From a virus: a DNA stretch of 29,573 nucleotides. Positions 14,145 through 21,500 of the stretch are shown piece after piece. The stretch's first letter is position 1. Each line of letters opens with the position of its first letter. The notes beneath the pieces were generated by a model, which was not told where the DNA came from, ran no database searches, and saw only the letters and a program-made list of their open reading frames with translations. The stretch lies in IMG/VR virus record IMGVR_UViG_3300035698_017723, positions 1 through 29,573 of that record; one strand, 5' to 3'. The translations under genes and the position numbers were made by a program.

Positions 14145-14595
14145 TACTGTAGGTATTGACCCGGGACTCAAAGGAGCTATTGCCCTCATTAGAGATAATG
14201 GGGGCATATCACTTGTTGATATACCAACTTACCAGAAACAAAAAAAGAATTGGATACACCTTGAAGAGTTATTCAAAATTCTAGTTGCTTTTAAGCAACA
14301 AAGTGGTAGAGTTGTAATCGAAAAAGTGCATAGCATGCCTAATCAAGGTGTTTCGTCAGTATTCAAATTTGGGAAGGGATATGGAATTCTCTTAGGCATG
14401 TGCACGGCCTTAGGTTTTGATATCTGTCTAGTGCCCCCTAATGTTTGGAAGAAACACTTTGGTTTAGGACGAGATAAAAAACAAAGTATTGATTTAGTAA
14501 ATGAACTTTACGACGTAACCATCAAGCCTTCAAAAGATGGGCAGGCTGAAGCATTACTAATTGCAAGATACGGGAGGGAAAAATGTTTCAAATAA
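14134..14595 (+). CDS. RuvC-like Holliday junction resolvase
   Basis: GIDPGLKGAIAL (residues 7-18) supplies the first catalytic aspartate D9 on strand 1 of the RNase H fold. E63 (VIEKVH) is the second acidic residue, and D135 within KDGQAEALLIA the last. The GVSSVFKFGKGYGILLG segment is a standard part of phage RuvC-like proteins. At 153 residues the length fits. The enzyme would resolve branched DNA before packaging, working with the recombination genes upstream. Confidence 0.8.
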   Translation: MPTNTVGIDPGLKGAIALIRDNGGISLVDIPTYQKQKKNWIHLEELFKILVAFKQQSGRVVIEKVHSMPNQGVSSVFKFGKGYGILLGMCTALGFDICLVPPNVWKKHFGLGRDKKQSIDLVNELYDVTIKPSKDGQAEALLIARYGREKCFK

Positions 14596-14801
14596 TAATA
14601 GATATATTACTTATCATTGTGATAACGTTTGATATTATTTGGTATTTCTATAATAAAGAAAAGCTAAAATTATACCAAATATTAAACAAGGATTATATAA
14701 AACTAAAAGCATCAAATGAAAAAAGAAAAGCACGCGCACGAAAATATTATCTACAACGTAAGGAAAAGTCAAATGAAGATAGACTACCAGACGATATCTG
14801 A
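14583..14801 (+). CDS. Small N-terminally anchored membrane protein (72 aa)
   Basis: A GGGAGG SD lies inside the end of the RuvC-like gene. Residues 2-22 (FQIIIDILLIIVITFDIIW) form one membrane span, followed by a highly basic cytoplasmic tail (KRKARARKYYLQRK). The gene overlaps the ClpP-like gene. It might anchor a DNA or protein partner at the membrane; no family recognised. Confidence 0.55.
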   Translation: MFQIIIDILLIIVITFDIIWYFYNKEKLKLYQILNKDYIKLKASNEKRKARARKYYLQRKEKSNEDRLPDDI

Positions 14802-15300
14802 TATCATAACATTTGATTCAGAAATAAATACACAAAACGTCGCGGAGTTAATTGAAAAATGTCAGATAAAAATTACAACAAAACCAGAACAAAAAATACT
14901 AATTTATTTTAGTACCATTGGTGGTTCATTTTCACATTCAGAACTATTGTTGAAATATTTAAATGATAATATGGATAATATAATAATGTGTGCATTCCAT
15001 AATGTCTCAAGTGCTGGTTTCTATGTATTCTTTAACTTTAAAGGAGAAAAAGATATAGTTGACCATACGTTTTCAATAATGCACTTTGGAGACAGAAATA
15101 CATCATGGAAAGATTTAAGTAACGAAGAAACTTTTGATTTCTTCATGTCTAGCGATATGAGATTAGGAATGGAAGCATCTGTTCTGAAATTATTATCAAA
15201 ATTAAAAATATCTAGAAAGTATATTAAAATGATTCAAAATGGTAAAGATGTCTTTTTTAATACAGAGAATTTAAGAAAATTCCTTGCCAATATTTCATAA
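14773..15300 (+). CDS. ClpP-like serine protease (ClpP/crotonase fold)
   Basis: IYFSTIGGSFSHS (residues 44-56) matches the SxGG strand-turn of ClpP. HNVSSAGFYVFF (76-87) holds the probable nucleophile S79 or S80. SIMHFGD (101-107) holds the catalytic-type H104. The third triad member is not certain. The start at 14773 is chosen for its AAGGAAAA SD; an in-frame ATG at 14716 lies deep in the membrane-protein gene without an SD. Phage ClpP-like proteins often act in head maturation. Here the gene is among replication genes on the early strand, so a regulatory or host-directed role is possible. Confidence 0.7.
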   Translation: MKIDYQTISDIITFDSEINTQNVAELIEKCQIKITTKPEQKILIYFSTIGGSFSHSELLLKYLNDNMDNIIMCAFHNVSSAGFYVFFNFKGEKDIVDHTFSIMHFGDRNTSWKDLSNEETFDFFMSSDMRLGMEASVLKLLSKLKISRKYIKMIQNGKDVFFNTENLRKFLANIS

Positions 15301-15335
15301 TTTTATATACTGGTCTAAGATATCACGGAGGAGAT

Positions 15336-15467
15336 ATGAAGAGTAAATGTAATTTATGTATTCACCAAAGTATTTGTGATATATATGCAAAAAACAAGAA
15401 AATAAACATGGGTAGCATTATGTATTCATGCCCCCTCTACAGAGGAATAGATGAAGATAACGAATAA
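15336..15467 (+). CDS. Small Cys-cluster protein (43 aa)
   Basis: An ACGGAGGAG SD precedes the ATG. CNLCIHQSIC (residues 5-14) and a later SCPLY form a C-x2-C-x5-C plus CP pattern like the mini-proteins at 2848 and 3439. It overlaps the nuclease gene by 17 nt. Its C-x2-C-x5-C also resembles cysteine patches of the nuclease, so a partner role is conceivable but unproven. Confidence 0.6.
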   Translation: MKSKCNLCIHQSICDIYAKNKKINMGSIMYSCPLYRGIDEDNE

Positions 15468-16329
15468 AACAAATCTACCAACTGTAATTTATAACGCTAT
15501 TCAAAGAGGATGGTATAATGATTTAAAGGTCAAGAATGCATTTTCAGCAACTACCTTATTAAAACCCAATAAGCTATATTGGTTATCAAAACAATATGAA
15601 GATGTCTTAGTGGAAGATGCTAGTGACAGAATCTGGGCCCTTATGGGTTCAGCTATGCACAGTGTATTAGAAAAAGGACAAGAAGATGATGCAATTCAAG
15701 AATGTAGGCTCCGTATGGAATTGCCAAGTGGTATTCTTCACGGTAGTTTTGATCATTATCAGAATGGTACTGTTTCTGATTTTAAATTCACTTCTGTTTG
15801 GTCTGTGGTTTATAAGCAAGATAAAATGGAAGAGTGGACACAACAATTAAATTTATATGCATTGTTATTAAGGGATAGTGGATTCACTGTAACTAGTCTA
15901 CAAATTATTGCAATTCTCAGGGATTGGAGTAAGGCGAAGTCTAAATTTACTAGTGGATATCCTAAGGAACAAGTTGTTATTATACCTATTCCATTATGGA
16001 CAAAAGATAAACAACTTGAATATGCAGAATTTAAAATAGCAGAAAAACAATCATATAAGGATATTAATGTAGATGAAATTCCAGAATGTTCAGAGAAAGA
16101 ACGCTGGCAGTCTCCTACAGAATATGCAGTAAAGAAAATTGGTAGAAAATCAGCAATAAAATTGTATACAGATATAGACGAAGCAAGAGCTCATGTTGCA
16201 AACTTAAGCATGGGTAATACCAATCACTACCTAGAAACAAGAGAAGGAAAACCACGACGCTGTGATGATTATTGTCCAGTTTCTAACTTCTGTAATTGGT
16301 ATTCTAATTCTATATTTAATACTAAATAG
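15451..16329 (+). CDS. PD-(D/E)XK nuclease (RecB/Cas4-like)
   Basis: The RecB-family motifs occur in order: G66-x3-H70 (MGSAMH), D101 (GSFDHY), D110-x-K112 (VSDFKFT) and QLNLY (132-136). A C-terminal cluster C271, C275, C281 could join an upstream Cys (for example C85) as a Cas4/AddB-type Fe-S site. At 292 residues it fits phage exonucleases that resect double-strand ends to feed annealing. The Sak4-like ATPase upstream is a likely partner. No CRISPR repeats were seen, so a Cas4 role in adaptation is unsupported. Confidence 0.75.
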   Translation: MKITNKTNLPTVIYNAIQRGWYNDLKVKNAFSATTLLKPNKLYWLSKQYEDVLVEDASDRIWALMGSAMHSVLEKGQEDDAIQECRLRMELPSGILHGSFDHYQNGTVSDFKFTSVWSVVYKQDKMEEWTQQLNLYALLLRDSGFTVTSLQIIAILRDWSKAKSKFTSGYPKEQVVIIPIPLWTKDKQLEYAEFKIAEKQSYKDINVDEIPECSEKERWQSPTEYAVKKIGRKSAIKLYTDIDEARAHVANLSMGNTNHYLETREGKPRRCDDYCPVSNFCNWYSNSIFNTK

Positions 16330-16357
16330 TTCCGAACCCACGGATGACAGCCAAATC

Positions 16358-16395
16358 GGGTGTCTACTCTCATGCTCTTGTAGGCACCCATTTTT
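16358..16395 (+). terminator. Rho-independent terminator after the nuclease gene
   Basis: GGGTGTCTAC (16358-16367) pairs with GTAGGCACCC (16380-16389) through 10 bp with one G-T wobble and a 12-nt loop. ATTTTT follows at once. It would end the replication transcript, or attenuate it, just before the thioredoxin-like gene. Confidence 0.65.
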
Positions 16396-16406
16396 AAAAG
16401 GAGACC

Positions 16407-16643
16407 ATGAAACAAATTACAATAATTACATCGGAGCATTGTGCTCCATGTAAACAAGCAAAAGGATTTTTAAAGTCCTTTTCGATTCCCTTTGCAGAGC
16501 TAGATATAGAACTATTAGATGGAACAGTTAGTAGTATACCAACTATATTTTGTAAGGAAAATACCATTATTAAACATGAATTTACTGGTTTTAGCTTGGC
16601 AATAGGTAATAGAATCAAAAGCTGGTTCGATAAGGAGGATTAA
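16407..16643 (+). CDS. Thioredoxin/glutaredoxin-like protein
   Basis: HCAPC gives the redox pair C12/C15 at the usual place after strand 1, and SSIPT places the cis-proline at P45. The length of 78 residues matches glutaredoxin-type folds. AAAAGGAGACC is the SD. Such phage proteins reduce ribonucleotide reductase or other partners; no reductase gene is in the window. The stop overlaps the start of the next gene. Confidence 0.75.
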   Translation: MKQITIITSEHCAPCKQAKGFLKSFSIPFAELDIELLDGTVSSIPTIFCKENTIIKHEFTGFSLAIGNRIKSWFDKED

Positions 16644-17545
16644 TGTCAAAAATTAAAACTGATATGCCTGAATCATCGCAACATTACATTGTTGGGCAAT
16701 ATCAGGAAAGAGTAACGCAAGCAGAACTTGCTCGTGAACATAATTGTTCTATTAGACAAATAAGAAATATATTATTTAATAATGGACTTTGTTCACATCC
16801 AGAAGGGAGACACAATTCCGAAGTTCACTTTGACAATGTGGATGAAAGTATAGAAAACGTTATGAAGGTATCAAAAGTCAACCCTAAGGAGCAATCTAAA
16901 GAAAATGTACTCATTATACCAGATCTTCATGCACCGTTCATTAGAGACGGTTATTTGGAGTTCTGTAAGAAAATGAAAAAGAAATGGGGAACAACCCAAA
17001 CTTATTTTCTTGGAGACCTGTTAGATAATCATTATATGAGTTTTCATGATTCAGACCCAGATGGATTTTCAGCTAGTGAAGAACTTAATAAAGCTATTTC
17101 TCAATTGAAAGAGTTTCATCAAGCATTCCCTCAAGCTAAGGTAACATTAGGAAATCATGATAGCATACCAAATCGCAAAGCATTCAATGCAGGCATATCT
17201 AACGCATGGGTAAAAACCGTAGAGGAAGTACTTGATTTTTATGGATGGCAATACAATGATGTATTCTGGCATAATAGTATAATGATATGTCATGGACTTG
17301 GTAGAAAAGCTTCAGCTAGAATGAAACAAGACATGGTATCAGTAATACAAGGACACTATCATTCAGAATCATACATTAAGTATCAAGTAGGTACAGATAG
17401 AAAAACATTTGCTATGCAACTAGGTTGTGGATTTGATAACAATTCTTACGCCGCAGCATATTCACGTTGGTTTAGTAGACAACATATAAACGTTGGTATT
17501 CTCGTAGAAGGTAAGTTACCTATTATTGAGTATATGGAACTTTAA
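16643..17545 (+). CDS. Calcineurin-like phosphoesterase with N-terminal HTH
   Basis: Metallophosphoesterase motifs appear in order: D94-x-H96 (IPDLHAPF), G124-D125 (LGDLLDNH), N171-H172-D173 (LGNHDS), H217 (ICHGLG), and H238-x-H240 (GHYHSE). These bind two metal ions. Residues 20-48 (ERVTQAELAREHNCSIRQIRN, read in parts) form a helix-turn-helix of homeodomain-like type. The HTH suggests the enzyme is brought to DNA or RNA. Likely a phosphodiesterase or phosphatase on nucleic-acid ends; the substrate is not shown. Confidence 0.75.
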   Translation: MSKIKTDMPESSQHYIVGQYQERVTQAELAREHNCSIRQIRNILFNNGLCSHPEGRHNSEVHFDNVDESIENVMKVSKVNPKEQSKENVLIIPDLHAPFIRDGYLEFCKKMKKKWGTTQTYFLGDLLDNHYMSFHDSDPDGFSASEELNKAISQLKEFHQAFPQAKVTLGNHDSIPNRKAFNAGISNAWVKTVEEVLDFYGWQYNDVFWHNSIMICHGLGRKASARMKQDMVSVIQGHYHSESYIKYQVGTDRKTFAMQLGCGFDNNSYAAAYSRWFSRQHINVGILVEGKLPIIEYMEL

Positions 17546-17547
17546 CA

Positions 17548-17672
17548 ATATATAGAAAATAAACATATGAGTCCAGAAAAAAGGTTAGTAGTATGATAAA
17601 CAACCCAGTAACCTCGAAAAACACGGTGAAAGCCCAGCTGTTAGGTTTATCCTCATTTTATTTTCTATATAT
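17548..17672 (+). ncRNA. Pseudoknotted non-coding RNA closed by a 16-bp stem
   Basis: The 16-nt arm at 17548-17563 (ATATATAGAAAATAAA) is perfectly complementary to 17657-17672. The stem continues as ATGAG (17567-17571)/CTCAT (17652-17656) after a 3-nt bulge. Inside, AGGTTA (17582-17587) pairs with TAACCT (17609-17614). GATAAAC in that hairpin's loop (17595-17601) can pair with GTTTATC (17645-17651), giving a 7-bp pseudoknot stacked on the outer stem. A conserved-looking CACGGTGAAAGCCCAGCTG core remains. No ORF fits. This compact fold resembles a ribozyme, riboswitch-like or protein-binding RNA, but no known family was matched. Confidence 0.6.
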
Positions 17673-17804
17673 TTTAATTTATAGTAATGATGTCATTGGT
17701 AATGTATACATGTGAGTGTGCACATTCAGTATATTATTCTATAACGCGAACAATTTGTGCGATATAAATTCCTTGATGAGGTTTCGTGGAGTTGTTCAGC
17801 TAAG
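17673..17804 (+). other. Non-coding stretch with small hairpins
   Basis: No gene is supported. ATGTG/CACAT and AATGA/TCATT make short hairpins, and GAACAA (about 17749) is complementary to TTGTTC (about 17791). It lies between the pseudoknotted RNA and two tRNA-like elements, so the whole 17546-17964 interval is an RNA island. An origin of replication cannot be excluded, but no iterons were seen. Confidence 0.4.
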
Positions 17805-17864
17805 AGCATGGGCATTTCTCAGGTGGGAGACTAGGTCGGGTTAGAATCCCGGATTGTCCATGCT
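17805..17864 (+). ncRNA. tRNA-like RNA without an anticodon arm
   Basis: AGCATGGGCA (17805-17814) pairs with TGTCCATGCT (17855-17864) with one G-T wobble. TCTC/GAGA (17817-17830) forms a D-like arm with loop AGGTGG. TCGGG/CCCGG encloses TTAGAAT (17841-17847), a T-loop-like heptamer in which the usual C56 is A. Only CTAGG separates the two arms, so there is no anticodon arm. TTTTATTTT follows, so it may also act as a terminator. A decayed tRNA or a tRNA mimic are both possible. Confidence 0.45.
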
Positions 17865-17872
17865 TTTATTTT

Positions 17873-17945
17873 CGGCCTATAGTGTAATGGTAACACCTTG
17901 GCTCTTAAGGCAAGAATTAGGGTTCGAATCCCTATAGGCCAACCA
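17873..17945 (+). tRNA. tRNA with encoded CCA; anticodon uncertain (Lys-CTT candidate)
   Basis: GGCCTA (17874-17879) pairs with TAGGCC (17935-17940), followed by AA and CCA. Position 1 is C opposite A72. The D-arm GTGT/ACAC with loop AATGGTA is canonical (A14, G18G19, A21). The T-arm TAGGG/CCCTA with TTCGAAT is perfect. The anticodon arm is 18 nt, CTTGG..GCAAG with a G-G mismatch and an 8-nt loop CTCTTAAG. A conventional 7-nt reading gives T33 then CTT (Lys). The variable region is only 3 nt. Confidence 0.75.
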
Positions 17946-17964
17946 ATTTAAAAAAGGAGATATA

Positions 17965-18549
17965 ATGTATCAATTTCTAACAGCAGATTGTCATTTTAAT
18001 CATAAAAATATTATTAAATTTTGTAAACGCCCATTCAAAGATACTGAAACAATGAACAATAAAATGATATATAATATTAACCAAAGATGTATGAAGGGAG
18101 ATGTATTATTTCATTTAGGTGATTTCAAATTTAGCAAAAGTGCTCAAGCAGATATTATACACAAAGACCCTGAATTATTATTGAATCCAAAAATAATACA
18201 CATTAAAGGGAACCATGATAAAAATAATAATATAAAGGGAATGCTAGATTTTGGGTTTATAACATTTGCAAATACAAGATATCTACTATGTCATGTCCCG
18301 CCCCCAGCAGAATCAACTAAGTATAATGTAATAGAACATATGATACCGTATGTAGATTGTGTATTATGTGGGCATGTACATGAAAACTGGCTATATAAAA
18401 TGTACGAAAAACATATCATGAAAAACATTATAATGGATGCAATTCCAGTTATTAATGTTGGGGTAGATGTGTGGAATTTTAGACCAGTTCGTATAGATGA
18501 AGTTCATAGACTGTATCAAAAAATTATGAAAAAAAAAGAGAGCGTTTAA
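17965..18549 (+). CDS. Calcineurin-like metallophosphoesterase (194 aa)
   Basis: D8-x-H10 (TADCHF), G52-D53 (HLGDF), N83-H84-D85 (KGNHD), H110 (LCHVPP) and H137-x-H139 (CGHVHENW) complete the two-metal site. INVGVDVWNFRPVRIDEV near the C-terminus is typical of small phage/bacterial phosphoesterases of this type. AAAAGGAGAT is the SD. It differs from the upstream phosphoesterase in having no HTH. It is the last gene of the rightward block; its stop codon lies in the loop of the terminator. The substrate is unknown. Confidence 0.75.
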   Translation: MYQFLTADCHFNHKNIIKFCKRPFKDTETMNNKMIYNINQRCMKGDVLFHLGDFKFSKSAQADIIHKDPELLLNPKIIHIKGNHDKNNNIKGMLDFGFITFANTRYLLCHVPPPAESTKYNVIEHMIPYVDCVLCGHVHENWLYKMYEKHIMKNIIMDAIPVINVGVDVWNFRPVRIDEVHRLYQKIMKKKESV

Positions 18550-18561
18550 GCTCTCCTTTTT
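18538..18561. terminator. Bidirectional terminator between convergent blocks
   Basis: GAGAGC (18538-18543) and GCTCTC (18550-18555) form a 6-bp stem with loop GTTTAA. Five T follow on the + side, and seven A precede (T7 for - strand transcripts). The rightward gene's stop codon lies in the loop, and the giant leftward gene ends 28 nt away, so the element serves both. Confidence 0.75.
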
Positions 18562-18588
18562 AATAATCCGAGTGAACGCCCGCATTTT

Positions 18589-21500
18589 CTAGTACGGTAC
18601 TTGTAAGTTTGCCAATTTGAGCTCTAGTGCGTTTGTTTGGGGCATTGGTTTATTATATCCTATTGCCATCGCATGATGACTAGGTATTTTATTCTTATCT
18701 AATTGACTTTTGTACCTTGAAATCTTTTTATATGGTAGTCCACTTACTTTTTCGACAATCATACCGGGGTTCTTATATATTCCAACTACGTCACGTCCTA
18801 TTCTTCCAAATGGGAACATTGTCCATACATGATAGTTTGCAAGTCTACTCCAATCATTAGAATATAATGCATTAATTGTTGGACCAATCATCCTAGCTGA
18901 TGGAGGTGTAGCCATCTGTAATGGAGCCATATACCCCGGATAAGCACCAAAGAAAGCACGATCTTTTTCCTTACTATCACCAAACAAGAAGTCAGCAATA
19001 TCTTGGAACCACGCATAAGGTTGCGGGAGTGCTGTTTCAAATAATGAATATGTAAAAGCATTACCTGCTGCTATTGCAAACATATCAATCATGGCCGTTC
19101 TTTTAAACCTTTCAAAATCCACTGACCCCGGTCTATACCCAGCAATCTTAGCATCTCTTAATACATCATTACGAAAACGTACAGAGTTCCATGCCCATAG
19201 TTGGAAACGTGTCATTACTTTACCTAACCCAGTATTAGAAAATAAGGGCCTGAAAGGTGCACTATAAAGAAACTGTGTGGCTTTTACCCCTTTTTTGGCC
19301 ATCTCAATTAGGTATGGATTCGATTTTGGATCATCAACTACGCCGCCAAGGTTCTCGAGAGCTTGCATATAATGAGCAAGGAATGCCTCCCTACGTAGGA
19401 TAGTCTCAGGATGACGCATAAACCAAGATGCTTTTTGAAATACAGTTTTACCAATTTTATATTTTTTAAGAATCTTTGGAATCTCGGCTTTTTTACCGTC
19501 CATAATGGCCGCAGTAAGTTCCTTTAATGCGCCACGTTGCTTAATTAATTTATACGATGGATTAAGTTTTGCTTCTTCCACCATGAATTCTTCCTGAATC
19601 CCCATCTTACGTAACCAACTATTAACATCTTCCCATGTTTTAAAATTACTATCAATAGCTGCTTGTACATGTTTTAAGCTCTTCGCTTTTATTAGATTAG
19701 ATAAGCCAGCGCTTTCAATTGTATGCATAGTGCCACCAAATAAATTATTCATTGATGATTTAGGATGTGCTAGAAGTGTGGCTAGTTGGTATCGAGCTTC
19801 CATGTTAGACCATTGGACAATCTTCTGTGGAGTTATCTCCGTCAATGTACTTAGCTCTTCTGGCATACGTTTATTCTTTTTTAACCCTAGCTTATTGAAT
19901 GCTTTATCTATTATTTCCGCAACGTGGTTATCTCTCCAAGACGAAAAGACTCCCTTCATATGCATCTTTGGATCGTTAGCTATTTCATCAGATATAACAA
20001 TAGGGTTACCAAGTGACGATTGTGTGTAAGCACGTAGCCAATTAGACCAAGCGTTCGCAATTCCCGGATCCCAGCCCTTCATACCATTCTTCTCAAAATT
20101 ATTTATATGTAATTTTGCCATTATTTGTGATATATTATTGTAATAACTAGAGATGATACTTTCACCATAATCACTAATGAAGTCCTCATGATTTAAAGAC
20201 CACCCCGGTGTATGAAATGTTCTTGATAGTTGAGACTTGCTCTTACGTGGATTAGCTATCCACAAACTACGTTCATCACGTGTTTTTTTACTCTCACTAA
20301 TAATATTTAACAATGAGCGTATATGTGTATCGTTCATCAATAAGTCTTCCTGTACCATGTTTTGATAACCACCAACACTACGAGCATAAGACTCAACCAA
20401 TCTCTTTTGTTGAGATGACTTTTGGTCTTTATTTAAATCTGGGTTAGTTTTAACTTTGTAAATTTCGTCACGTATCCATTCTGCTGTTAATAATGGATCG
20501 TTTTTAACATGAGGGTAAAAGAAATCAGGATCAAATTTACCAGTAGTTAGTAATGGCCTCTTCTTAAGTGAGGTTAAGTGAATTTCTAGGGCTTTTTTTT
20601 GTTCCAGATATCCATTACGTAATTTATAATCAGTTTCCTTAGCAGCAGCCTTAGCTATCCTATCTATCTGTAATCCCAGTTCCTGTAGTTCCATTGATCG
20701 AGTCACGACCTCAAGGCCATCCATACCAAGTTTTTCTAATGGTATACTCTTATTATTATGTAAATGGTTAGACGTCCATCCAAAAAATGATTTATTCTTA
20801 TCTTTTGCATGTCTACTAAAATTAATAATTGGTATAGTGGTTCCTTCATGTTCTTTATAGTTCCCATTTGCATTTCTATAATAGAACTTTTTAATGGTTT
20901 TCCCATCACCACTTAACCACGTATGATTTTTTTTAATTTGTTCTATGAATTTAGGTTTAATTTTAGCTATTATTTCCGCACCAGTAAGTATCTCAATTTT
21001 ACCATTACCATGATTAACTTTAAATTTACGTTTATCTTTTATATTTTCCCAATCATGCATCTTCTCTACTTCTTGTCGTCGCATCATATATGTAGCTATA
21101 GTTTCTTTTGTTTTAGATGGACTATATCCTTTAGTAAACATCTTCAGGGCCCTAGGATTAGCCTCTTGTTGTATTCCCATGATTTGCCATAGCTTCGCAA
21201 AATCTGGATTGTCAATAGTATATTTTTCAAATGAATCACTAAAATCTTTTCTAAATATTTCCACTTGTTGGCGAGTATTAATTTTAACTTTTTCAAAGTT
21301 TTCTTGTAAGGTTTCAATCACATTAGTAGGTTTCATTACATTACCAATTACCATGCCATGCTTAGATTGATATGCGCTTTGTGTAGGTTTTAGTTCGATA
21401 CCTTCTTTCATCAACATTTCCCCAACTTTTTTAGGAAACATATAATAGAACCAAGGAGATATTGGCAACCCTTTTGATACATCAAGCTTGTTACCTTTTT

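Noticed and set aside
15451-16329. Cas4 of a CRISPR system
   Set aside because: The nuclease has Cas4-like motifs, but no repeat-spacer array or other cas gene is visible; phage RecB-like exonuclease is the simpler call.
17765-17800. Hammerhead ribozyme (TGATGAG near 17773)
   Set aside because: Lacks the GAAA core and a cleavage-site stem arrangement; only the heptamer resembles the consensus.
17873-17945. Ochre suppressor tRNA (anticodon TTA)
   Set aside because: That reading needs C at position 33 and a mismatched stem. Genes in the window stop normally at TAA, TAG and TGA, so no recoding is apparent.
19730-20029. + strand open frames within the giant gene
   Set aside because: Short, without SD and antisense to a continuous 3015-codon frame with clear protein motifs.
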